Shown here: one piece after another, positions 1 to 6,512 of the stretch
How the letters are laid out: every line of letters starts with the position of its first letter
How positions within the stretch are numbered: the stretch's first letter is position 1
NCBI GenBank assembly: GCA_012513235.1
Contig: JAAZCO010000349.1
Location: forward strand, 1 to 8,613
Origin: Gammaproteobacteria bacterium
Lineage (GTDB): Bacteria; Pseudomonadota; Gammaproteobacteria; Pseudomonadales; Pseudomonadaceae
DNA: 8,613 nucleotides
Reading direction: 5' to 3'
Notes under the pieces: generated by a model
Told to the model about the DNA's origin: nothing
Database searches by the model: none
What the model saw: only the letters and a program-made list of their open reading frames with translations
Program-made: the position numbers and the translations under genes

Positions 1-968
1 ATCCCAAAGCCAGTAGTGGTCGCCACTGAGACCACTTCAAAGGCTGCATAACGTATCGACAGCAGCGGGTCATCGTGGTGGTTGTAAATCATCAGCACGG
101 TAGCGGTGATTAAAAACGCTGCGGTTAAAATCTTCAGATAGGTTAGGCATTCAGGATCTTTTAGGTAAGCACCCAAGGAACGGCTGCGTAAGGCTAAAAA
201 GTGCAGAGCAAAATTCATCCCCGAAATGCCCATAAAGAAGATGCAAATCAACTCAATCAGCGGGCTATCAAAGTAACCAATACTGGCATCATGGGTGGAA
301 AAACCACCAATGGCGATAGTCGAGAAACTGTGACCAATAGCATCAAAAAGATTCATCCCTGCGGCCCAGTAGGCCAGCGCGCACAGCAAAGTCAGGGCAC
401 AGTAAATCAGCCAGAGAGTCTTGGCTGTGTCGGCAATCCGTGGCGAGAGCTTGTTATCTTTTAAGGGGCCAGGCATTTCAGTGCGGTACAACTGCATACC
501 ACCTACGCCGAGCATCGGCATAATGGCGACCGCTAAGACCACAATGCCCATACCGCCCAGCCACTGCAGTTGTTGACGATAATAGAGGATAGAGCGTGGT
601 AGTTGATCAATGCCGGTGAGTACCGTAGCACCTGTGGTACTGAGGCCAGAAAAAGCTTCAAACAGCGATTCAGCCACGCCCATATTGGGGCTGGGCGAGA
701 GCATAAAAGGAATCGCCCCGAACGAGCCCAGTACGATCCAAAACAATGCCGTAATTAAGTAACCGTCACGCACCCGCAACTCTGCCCGTGCCCGTCGCAC
801 CGGTAACCAAATAAACAATCCAGTTAACAAGGTGATAGCAAAGGACCAAGCAAAGCTTGAGCTGGAGCCGCCATTATCATAGAGGGCAATCAGCAGTGGC
901 GGCACATGGCTGATACTAAACAGCATCAAAAGAACGCCAAGAATTCGACTAATCGCGGCAAAGTGCAT
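1..968 (-). CDS. trkH: Trk potassium uptake system membrane protein TrkH (partial, C-terminus beyond the window)
   Basis: TrkH is the membrane subunit of the Trk potassium uptake system; it forms the K+ path and is controlled by cytoplasmic TrkA. About 322 residues are visible, from ATG at 968 to the left edge; the family is about 483 residues long in E. coli, so roughly a third is missing. The N-terminus (MHFAAISRILGVL) closely resembles the E. coli protein as I remember it, which supports this start. Successive hydrophobic segments alternate with selectivity-filter loops: the first around residues 110-115 (STTGAT), the second around 217-224 (TIAIGGFS), and the third just entering at the edge (ATTTGF). 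The conserved stretch YRTEMPGPLKDNK lies near residues 161-173. It starts 33 nt after trkA with only a weak GAG upstream, so it is probably co-transcribed with trkA. No frameshift is seen in the visible part. Confidence 0.95.
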   Translation of the reverse strand, partial: MHFAAISRILGVLLMLFSISHVPPLLIALYDNGGSSSSFAWSFAITLLTGLFIWLPVRRARAELRVRDGYLITALFWIVLGSFGAIPFMLSPSPNMGVAESLFEAFSGLSTTGATVLTGIDQLPRSILYYRQQLQWLGGMGIVVLAVAIMPMLGVGGMQLYRTEMPGPLKDNKLSPRIADTAKTLWLIYCALTLLCALAYWAAGMNLFDAIGHSFSTIAIGGFSTHDASIGYFDSPLIELICIFFMGISGMNFALHFLALRSRSLGAYLKDPECLTYLKILTAAFLITATVLMIYNHHDDPLLSIRYAAFEVVSVATTTGFG

Positions 969-1001
969 GCAGGTTACTCGTTAAAAGCTACAGGGTAGTC
1001 G

Positions 1002-2375
1002 TTAGAAAAAGGTCAGGCCGGGCTGGAACAGGCGTTCCACATCACGGATATATTTTTTATCCACCACAAATAAAATAAAGTGGTCGTCGGCTTGAATCAC
1101 AATATCTTCACTAGCAATCAGCACTTCATCATTGCGAATAATCGCACCAATGGTAGTGGCTGGGGGCAATTGGACTTCACTGACCTTGCGACCAATCACT
1201 TTACTGGATTTACGATCACCGTGAGCAATGGCTTCAATCGCTTCAGCAGCCCCACGACGCAGTGAATGCACGCTGACAATATCACCGCGGCGCACATGGG
1301 TCAGTAGAGTGCTGAGGGTCGCCAGTTGCGGGCTGATAGCGATATCAATTGCGCCACCTTGTACCAAGTCAGCGTAGGCAGGATTGTTAATAATCGCCAT
1401 CACTTTGCGCGCACCGAGACGTTTAGCTAGTAACGAAGCCATGATATTAGCTTCGTCATCATTGGTCAGCGCTAAGAAAATATCCGCTTCATCGATATTT
1501 TCTTCCACCAATAAATCGCGATCCGAAGCACTGCCATGCAGCACTACAGTGGTGTCGAGGCTGTCAGATAAATAGCGGCAGCGCGCAGCATTAATTTCGA
1601 TGATTTTAACTTGATAACGGCTTTCAATCGCCTCAGCTAAGCGCTCACCAATATGGCCACCACCAGCAATAATCACTTTGCGGTAGCTGTCTTCCATACG
1701 GCGTAATTCACTCATGACTGCGCGGATATGCCCACGGGCAGCAATAAAAAACACCTCATCATCGACTTCGATAATGGTGTCACCCGTGGGGAAAATGGGT
1801 CGATCACGGCGGAAAATCGCTGCTACACGGGTGTCTACATTGGGCATATGCTCGCGCAGTTGGCGTAATTCTTGACCGACCAATGGACCGCCGTAGTAGG
1901 CACGTACACAGACCAGCTGTGCTTTACCTTCCGCAAAATCCAGCACCTGCAGCGCGCCAGGGTATTCAATTAAGCGCTTAATATGGTTAGTAACGGCTTG
2001 CTCTGGGCTGATTAAGACATCAATGGGAATCGCATCGGCTTCAAAGAGTTCATTACGAGTGAGATAAGCCGATTCACGTACACGGGCAATTTTAGTTGGT
2101 GTGCGAAATAAGGTATGAGCAACTTGGCAAGCGACCATGTTGGTCTCATCACTGTTGGTCACGGCGACCAGCATATCCGCATCATCAGCACCAGCTTGGC
2201 GCAAAATCGTCGGAAACGAGCAGTGACCTACTACAGTGCGAATATCTAAGCGATCACCAAGCTCGCGCAGGCGCTCAGTATCGGTATCCACTACAGTAAT
2301 ATCATTGGCTTCGCTGGCTAAATGCTCAGCCAGTGTGCCGCCCACTTGCCCAGCACCCAGAATAATAATTTTCAT
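1002..2375 (-). CDS. trkA: Trk system potassium uptake regulatory subunit TrkA
   Basis: TrkA is the peripheral cytoplasmic, nucleotide-binding subunit that gates the TrkH potassium transporter. The 457-residue product matches the family length (458 in E. coli). It shows the usual duplicated RCK layout. The first Rossmann domain has GAGQVG at residues 7-12 and an acidic residue at D30 ending the second strand, where the adenine ribose is normally bound. An RCK_C domain follows at about 140-225. The second Rossmann domain has GGGHIG at 238-243 and E260 in the equivalent acidic position, followed by a second RCK_C domain to the end. The gene begins 10 nt after rsmB, and its ribosome binding site overlaps the rsmB stop codon, so translation is probably linked. 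trkH follows directly, placing both Trk subunits in one transcription unit. Nothing is truncated or missing. Confidence 0.97.
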   Translation of the reverse strand: MKIIILGAGQVGGTLAEHLASEANDITVVDTDTERLRELGDRLDIRTVVGHCSFPTILRQAGADDADMLVAVTNSDETNMVACQVAHTLFRTPTKIARVRESAYLTRNELFEADAIPIDVLISPEQAVTNHIKRLIEYPGALQVLDFAEGKAQLVCVRAYYGGPLVGQELRQLREHMPNVDTRVAAIFRRDRPIFPTGDTIIEVDDEVFFIAARGHIRAVMSELRRMEDSYRKVIIAGGGHIGERLAEAIESRYQVKIIEINAARCRYLSDSLDTTVVLHGSASDRDLLVEENIDEADIFLALTNDDEANIMASLLAKRLGARKVMAIINNPAYADLVQGGAIDIAISPQLATLSTLLTHVRRGDIVSVHSLRRGAAEAIEAIAHGDRKSSKVIGRKVSEVQLPPATTIGAIIRNDEVLIASEDIVIQADDHFILFVVDKKYIRDVERLFQPGLTFF

Positions 2376-2382
2376 ACGACAA

Positions 2383-2387
2383 CCCTT
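2383..2387 (-). promoter_or_regulatory. Ribosome binding site of trkA, overlapping the rsmB stop codon
   Basis: On the minus strand AAGGG lies 7 nt before the trkA ATG and shares two bases with the rsmB TAA stop (2386-2388). A ribosome finishing rsmB would sit on this site, which suggests translational coupling. The coupling itself is inferred. Confidence 0.7.
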
Positions 2388-3699
2388 AAGTGCGCGGTGT
2401 AGGCGCGTGTTTAATTAGGCGCGCATAGTAAAAGCCATCATGCCCGCCAACTTGTGCCAGTAATTGTCGGCCATGGGGTTGGGCTTTGCCAAAGTCGGCA
2501 GCAAAGGGTAACTCTTGTGCATCGCTGGTGCGCTGTAAAAACGCGGCAATCACTTCAGTGTTTTCTGTCGGTAAGGTTGAGCAGGTAGCGTATAACAACA
2601 CACCGTTATCGGCTAAAGTGGCCCACATCGCATCGAGTAGCTCACCTTGCAGTTGTGCTAAAGCAACTATGTCATCGGCGTTACGCGTGAGCTTAATATC
2701 AGGGTGACGACGAATCACCCCAGTTGCAGAACATGGTGCATCAAGCAAAATACGTTGGAACGGCTGACCGTCCCACCACTCATCGACAGCACGGGCATCA
2801 CCGGCGGACAGGGTCGCAGTTAACTTCAGTCGTTCTAAGTTCGCTTTAACTCGCTCTAAACGCTGCGGCTCAAGATCAATTGCCACAACTTCACTGAGCT
2901 GGGCTTCACTTTCTAAGATATGGCAGGTTTTACCACCTGGAGCGCAACAGGCATCCAGTACGCGCTGCCCGGGTTCGAGCATTAACAGTCCAGCAGACAG
3001 CTGTGCTGCTTCGTCCTGTACGCTTACCGCGCCATCGGCAAAACCGGGTAAAGCGGTGACATCACAGGCTGTCGTTAAAGTAATACCGTCAGGGCTAAAA
3101 GGTGTAGCTTGTGCTTCGATGCCGTTATCAGTCAACTGCGCTAAATAGCTATCACGACTCACTTGGCGTTGGTTGACGCGTAGAGTAAATGGCGGATGGC
3201 TGTTATTGGCCTCGCAAATCGCTAACCAATCATCGGGCCAAAAGGCTTTGAGTGATTTTTGCAACCAGCGCGGATGAGCGGTGAGCACTACGGGGTCTTT
3301 TTCCAATGCCGGTAATAGTGTTTCGGCTTCACGTTGCGCGCGGCGCAATACGGCGTTGAGCAAACCCTTCGCCCAAGGTTTTTTTAATGCAGTGGCGCAG
3401 CCGACGGTTTCAGCAATGGCGGCATGCGCTGGAATACGGGTATACAGCAACTGGTAGAGGCCAACTAGGAGTAGGGCTTCGACATCGAGGTCAGCTTTAC
3501 GAAACGGCTTGCTGAGCAACTCTAAAGCGAGAATAGACAGGCGTGGCTGCCAGCGAGCGGTGCCAAACGCCAGTTCTTGCACTAAACCACGATCGCGCTC
3601 ACTGACGCGCTCCAGTTGTGTGGGTAAGCTGCTGGCCAAAGATGCTTTACCTGCCAGTACTGCTGTCAGTGCACGCGCTGCCGCGAGGCGTGGGTTCAT
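2386..3699 (-). CDS. rsmB: 16S rRNA (cytosine(967)-C(5))-methyltransferase RsmB
   Basis: RsmB (also called Sun or Fmu) uses S-adenosylmethionine to methylate C5 of cytosine 967 (E. coli numbering) in 16S rRNA, near the P-site tRNA. The 437-residue product fits the family (429 in E. coli). Residues 1 to about 130 form the NusB-like RNA-binding domain, including the conserved RIPAHAAIAETV near 88-99 and GLLNAVLRR near 112-120. The methyltransferase domain follows, with the SAM-binding CCAPGGKT at 251-258, DAPCSATG at 320-327 (motif IV cysteine C323) and YATCS at 370-374 (C373, motif VI, expected nucleophile). The C-terminal GHDGFYYARLIK near 419-430 is typical. The ATG overlaps the fmt TGA as ATGA, with a weak AGGT about 9 nt upstream, so translation probably depends on coupling to fmt. 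Confidence 0.97.
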   Translation of the reverse strand: MNPRLAAARALTAVLAGKASLASSLPTQLERVSERDRGLVQELAFGTARWQPRLSILALELLSKPFRKADLDVEALLLVGLYQLLYTRIPAHAAIAETVGCATALKKPWAKGLLNAVLRRAQREAETLLPALEKDPVVLTAHPRWLQKSLKAFWPDDWLAICEANNSHPPFTLRVNQRQVSRDSYLAQLTDNGIEAQATPFSPDGITLTTACDVTALPGFADGAVSVQDEAAQLSAGLLMLEPGQRVLDACCAPGGKTCHILESEAQLSEVVAIDLEPQRLERVKANLERLKLTATLSAGDARAVDEWWDGQPFQRILLDAPCSATGVIRRHPDIKLTRNADDIVALAQLQGELLDAMWATLADNGVLLYATCSTLPTENTEVIAAFLQRTSDAQELPFAADFGKAQPHGRQLLAQVGGHDGFYYARLIKHAPTPRT

Positions 3700-4640
3700 A
3701 GACCGAGCACCTGACCCGCTGGGAACAGCTCTTTTTTACTATTGAAGACATCGCTAAAGGCTAAGGCTTTAGCGTTGGGCAGTTGTAAAGAAGTGATACG
3801 CAGCGCCTGTTCGCCACACGCGACCACTAAACCGTCGCGGTCAGCGCTGAGAATTTCGCCTGCTTGACCTTGGCCTTCGGCCAGTTCTACAGCATGAATT
3901 TTTAATGTTTCACCGGCTAAGGTGGTATGACAAATTGGCCATGGGTACATGGCGCGGATTTGGCAATCGAGCACTGTAGCGGGTCGTTGCCAATCAATCA
4001 GCGCGGCTTGTTTGTTGAGTTTGTGTGCGTAAGTGGCTAAACCATCCAGCTGCTTTTCACCGGTTAAACTGCCGTCAGCTAAACCTTGAATCGTCTGCAA
4101 TACTGCATCTGGGCCCAGTGCTGCTAAGCGATCGTGCAAGCTGCCGCCCGTATCCGTGCTGTGAATGGGCGTGCTGACTTTGTGCAACATAGGGCCGGTA
4201 TCTAAACCCGCCTCCATGCGCATCACGGTAATGCCTGTTTCGCTATCGCCCGCTTCAATGGCACGCTGAATCGGTGCCGCTCCACGCCAGCGTGGCAGTA
4301 AGGATGCATGACTGTTAATACAGCCTAAACGCGGCGTGTCTAAAATCACTTGTGGCAAAATCAAACCGTAAGCGACCACCACCATCAGGTCAGCCTGCAA
4401 GGCGGCCAACTCTTGCTGCGCTTCTGGGCTGCGTAAGTTGACCGGTTGCAGCACAGGAATATCATGCTCTAGAGCAAGCAGTTTGACAGGGCTGGGTGTG
4501 AGTTTTTGGCCGCGTCCAGAGGGACGGTCCGGCTGCGTGTACACCGCTACAACGCTGTGTTGGCTATCGAGTAGCGCTTGTAAATGCCGAGCGGCAAATT
4601 CTGGAGTACCAGCAAACACAATACGTAGAGAGGAAGACAT
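3696..4640 (-). CDS. fmt: Methionyl-tRNA formyltransferase Fmt
   Basis: Fmt transfers a formyl group from 10-formyltetrahydrofolate to Met on the initiator tRNA, making the fMet-tRNA used to start bacterial translation. With the start at 4640 the protein has 314 residues (315 in E. coli). The N-terminal Rossmann-type catalytic domain begins RIVFAGTPEFAA. The tRNA-contacting loop is seen at about 36-53 (QPDRPSGRGQKLTPSP). The catalytic residues are N109 and H111 (NSHASLLPRWRGAAP) and D147 (LDTGP). The C-terminal OB-fold tRNA-binding domain starts near residue 205. The open frame extends 11 codons further upstream to a GTG at 4673, but the ATG at 4640 has a good ribosome binding site and matches family N-termini. 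It lies 56 nt after def and overlaps rsmB by 4 nt (ATGA). The def-fmt pairing is the classic one. Confidence 0.97.
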   Translation of the reverse strand: MSSSLRIVFAGTPEFAARHLQALLDSQHSVVAVYTQPDRPSGRGQKLTPSPVKLLALEHDIPVLQPVNLRSPEAQQELAALQADLMVVVAYGLILPQVILDTPRLGCINSHASLLPRWRGAAPIQRAIEAGDSETGITVMRMEAGLDTGPMLHKVSTPIHSTDTGGSLHDRLAALGPDAVLQTIQGLADGSLTGEKQLDGLATYAHKLNKQAALIDWQRPATVLDCQIRAMYPWPICHTTLAGETLKIHAVELAEGQGQAGEILSADRDGLVVACGEQALRITSLQLPNAKALAFSDVFNSKKELFPAGQVLGL

Positions 4641-4646
4641 ACAATT

Positions 4647-4651
4647 ACCTT
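4647..4651 (-). promoter_or_regulatory. Ribosome binding site that fixes the fmt start
   Basis: On the minus strand AAGGT lies 6 nt before the ATG at 4640. The upstream in-frame GTG at 4673 has no comparable purine-rich site. This, with the family N-terminus, decides for the shorter protein. Confidence 0.65.
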
Positions 4652-4696
4652 GCAAATACAGAAGTGGTGTCACAGCGCAGCAACTTAAATCAAAAC

Positions 4697-5206
4697 TTAA
4701 GCTTTTTGCTGGCGGTGAATTTTTTCTAACTTTTTCTTAATACGATCGCGCTTAAGTGAGGACAAATAATCCACAAACAACTTACCGTTTAAGTGGTCGC
4801 ACTCATGTTGAATGCACACCGCGAGTAAACCATCTGCGATGATTTCAAACGCCTGACCGTTACGATCCAGTGCGTTAATTTTAACGCGCTCGGGACGCTG
4901 CACATCCTCAAAGAAGCCTGGGACTGACAAACAGCCTTCTTGATAGAGTTCAGTCTCATCGGTGAGGGTTTCAATTTCTGGATTGATAAACACCAGTGGT
5001 TCAGACTGATCTTCAGAGAGGTCCATTACCAAGAGGCGAATGTGTTGATCAACCTGCGTCGCTGCCAAGCCAATGCCGGGTGCGTCGTACATGGTTTCAA
5101 ACATGTCATCAATCAGGGTGCGAATGTTATCATCGACCTGCTCCACAGGTTTAGCTATGGTGCGCAGGCGCGGATCGGGGTATTCAAGAATATTTAAAAT
5201 AGCCAT
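4697..5206 (-). CDS. def: Peptide deformylase Def
   Basis: Def is a metal (normally Fe2+) hydrolase that removes the formyl group from N-terminal methionine of nascent proteins. It completes the cycle begun by Fmt, encoded just downstream. From the ATG at 5206 the product has 169 residues, the same as E. coli Def. All three family motifs are present: GIGLAATQ at 44-51, EGCLS at 90-94 (metal ligand C92), and HECDH at 134-138 (metal ligands H134 and H138, catalytic E135). The C-terminus is a basic helix. The reading frame stays open upstream to another ATG at 5269, which would add 21 mostly hydrophobic residues (MLRIILAALPYFILF...). I prefer 5206 because it matches the family N-terminus. Neither start has a recognisable Shine-Dalgarno sequence, which is odd for this gene. 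It is the probable first gene of the operon through trkH. Confidence 0.95.
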   Translation of the reverse strand: MAILNILEYPDPRLRTIAKPVEQVDDNIRTLIDDMFETMYDAPGIGLAATQVDQHIRLLVMDLSEDQSEPLVFINPEIETLTDETELYQEGCLSVPGFFEDVQRPERVKINALDRNGQAFEIIADGLLAVCIQHECDHLNGKLFVDYLSSLKRDRIKKKLEKIHRQQKA

Positions 5207-5357
5207 ATGCGTTTGTGTTGTACTAAATAGAATAAAATAAGGAAGCGCTGCTAATATGATACGCAGCATAATAAAGAAATGGCTGTAAAGCCAAAATAGG
5301 GTTATGGAATGGTCATAAAGCGTTCCAGTATCGACATATGATAAAGGGATTCACCGC
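5207..5357. promoter_or_regulatory. Divergent intergenic region between def and tsaP
   Basis: This AT-rich 151-nt stretch separates two divergent transcription units and must carry promoters for both. Several -10-like hexamers exist on the plus strand (TAGAAT 5228-5233, TATGAT 5255-5260, CATAAT 5267-5272), but none has a good -35 at 16-18 nt. On the minus strand, TTGGCT followed after 18 nt by TATGCT is a weak candidate. Two small inverted repeats are present: TGGCT/AGCCA at 5280-5293 with a 4-nt loop, and GGAATG/CGTTCC at 5306-5326 with a 9-nt loop and one wobble pair. Their role is unknown. I cannot place a promoter with confidence. Confidence 0.55.
5344..5349 (+). promoter_or_regulatory. 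Ribosome binding site of tsaP
   Basis: AAGGGA lies 8 nt before the ATG at 5358, a strong and well-spaced Shine-Dalgarno sequence that supports this start. Confidence 0.75.
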
Positions 5358-6377
5358 ATGAGGAAAACATTACTTGCTTTGTTGCTGCTCGCTAGCGCTG
5401 CAGTACAAGCACAAGTACAGTTAAAAAATGGCCATCCTGAGACCTATACCGTGGTGCAAGGCGATACGTTATGGGATATTTCTGGTAAGTTTCTGAGTAA
5501 GCCATGGAAGTGGCCAGAGATTTGGCATGCCAATCCGCAAGTGGCTAATCCGCATCTGATTTACCCTGGCGACCGTTTAAGTTTAGTTTATATTGATGGT
5601 CAGCCACGCATTATGCTCAATCGCGGAGCCAGTCGTGGCACTATTAAATTATCACCTCAAGTGCGCAGTACGCCAATGGCTGAGGCCATTCCCACGATTC
5701 CTTTGGAAGCTATTAATAGTTTCTTGTTAAGCAATCGTATTGTAAATAGCAAAGAAGATTTTAACCAAGCACCCTACGTGGTAGCGGGTAATGCTGAACG
5801 TGTTCTCAGTGGTAAAGGTGACCGTTTATATGTGCGTGGTGATGTAGACAATAACGCTGCATACGGTATTTACCGTCAAGGTCGCACTTATATTGATCCA
5901 GATACTAAAGAGTTTTTAGGGATTAATGCTGATGATATTGGTGGCGGCGATGTTGTTGCCATTGAAGGTGAAGTTGGCACTCTGGTGCTCAATCGTACGA
6001 CACAAGAAGTACGTATTGCCGACCGTTTATTTCCGACAGAAGAGCGGGCCATCACTTCGACCTTTGTACCCAGTGAGCCAAAAGAAGACATTGAAGGCTT
6101 AATTTTGGATGTGCCGCGTGGTGTGACACAGATTGGTCAGTTTGATGTGATTACTTTAAATAAAGGTATACGCGATGGACTGGTCGAGGGTAACGTTTTA
6201 GCAGTGTATAAAACCGGTGAAACGGTGCGTGACCGTATCAGTGGTACCTCGGTAAAGATTCCTGATGAGCGCGCAGGTTTAGTCATGGTGTTTCGTACCT
6301 ATGACAAGCTTAGCTATGGTTTAGTGTTGTATGCCAGCCGTCAGTTAGCGGTGATGGATAAGGTGAAAAACCCTTGA
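5358..6377 (+). CDS. tsaP: LysM-domain periplasmic protein, type IV pilus secretin-associated TsaP family
   Basis: The gene encodes a 339-residue exported protein. Residues 1-18 are a typical Sec signal peptide (MRKTLLALLLLASAAVQA), with likely cleavage after A18. A LysM peptidoglycan-binding domain spans about 30-76 (YTVVQGDTLWDIS near the start, IYPGDRLSL at the end). The remainder has no transmembrane segment and reads as beta-rich repeats, consistent with the FlgT_C-like C-terminal region reported for TsaP. In Neisseria and Myxococcus, TsaP anchors the type IV pilus secretin PilQ to peptidoglycan. The P. aeruginosa homologue at this same position next to dprA is PA0020. Its requirement for pili in Pseudomonas has been questioned, so the function is less sure than the family. 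The start has a strong Shine-Dalgarno sequence. A terminator follows, so tsaP is probably transcribed alone from the divergent region shared with def. The gene is unrelated to tsaC despite the similar name. Confidence 0.85.
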   Translation: MRKTLLALLLLASAAVQAQVQLKNGHPETYTVVQGDTLWDISGKFLSKPWKWPEIWHANPQVANPHLIYPGDRLSLVYIDGQPRIMLNRGASRGTIKLSPQVRSTPMAEAIPTIPLEAINSFLLSNRIVNSKEDFNQAPYVVAGNAERVLSGKGDRLYVRGDVDNNAAYGIYRQGRTYIDPDTKEFLGINADDIGGGDVVAIEGEVGTLVLNRTTQEVRIADRLFPTEERAITSTFVPSEPKEDIEGLILDVPRGVTQIGQFDVITLNKGIRDGLVEGNVLAVYKTGETVRDRISGTSVKIPDERAGLVMVFRTYDKLSYGLVLYASRQLAVMDKVKNP

Positions 6378-6410
6378 TTTGATGTTCTGTCGCTGTTGTT
6401 TTTAATAAAA

Positions 6411-6437
6411 AGCGTCCTTGAGAAAGGGCGCTTTTTT
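6411..6437 (+). terminator. Rho-independent terminator after tsaP
   Basis: A 9-bp stem (AGCGTCCTT at 6411-6419 pairing with AAGGGCGCT at 6424-6432, including one T-G wobble) encloses a GAGA tetraloop of the stable GNRA type. It is followed directly by a run of T (6432-6437). Four A residues before the stem could pair with the T run, so it might also work on the opposite strand, though no minus-strand gene needs it. It lies 33 nt after the tsaP stop and separates tsaP from dprA. Confidence 0.92.
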
Positions 6438-6500
6438 GCTTTTTAACCTAGGCTAACTACACTGCAGAACACGCATCACAGGATGTAATGCGCTTTAAAT

Positions 6501-6505
6501 AGGGA
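6501..6505 (+). promoter_or_regulatory. Ribosome binding site that decides the dprA start
   Basis: AGGGA ends 1 nt before a first ATG (6507) and 7 nt before a second in-frame ATG (6513). Only the second has workable spacing, so translation most likely starts at 6513. Confidence 0.6.
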
Positions 6506-6512
6506 TATGACT

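Noticed and set aside
201..464. 87-codon open frame on the plus strand opposite trkH
   Set aside because: It lies fully antisense to a well-conserved trkH frame, has no recognisable domain, and has no ribosome binding site I could see.
1057..1065. DnaA-box-like TTATCCACC on the plus strand, in a region that lies near the origin in Pseudomonas
   Set aside because: A single site with one mismatch inside trkA coding sequence, with no cluster or AT-rich unwinding region; expected by chance.
4641..4673. Upstream GTG start extending Fmt by 11 residues
   Set aside because: There is no ribosome binding site before it, while the ATG at 4640 has AAGGT at good spacing and gives the family length.
6484..6489. 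TGTAAT as a -10 box for dprA
   Set aside because: One mismatch from TATAAT, but no acceptable -35 hexamer at 16-18 nt upstream.
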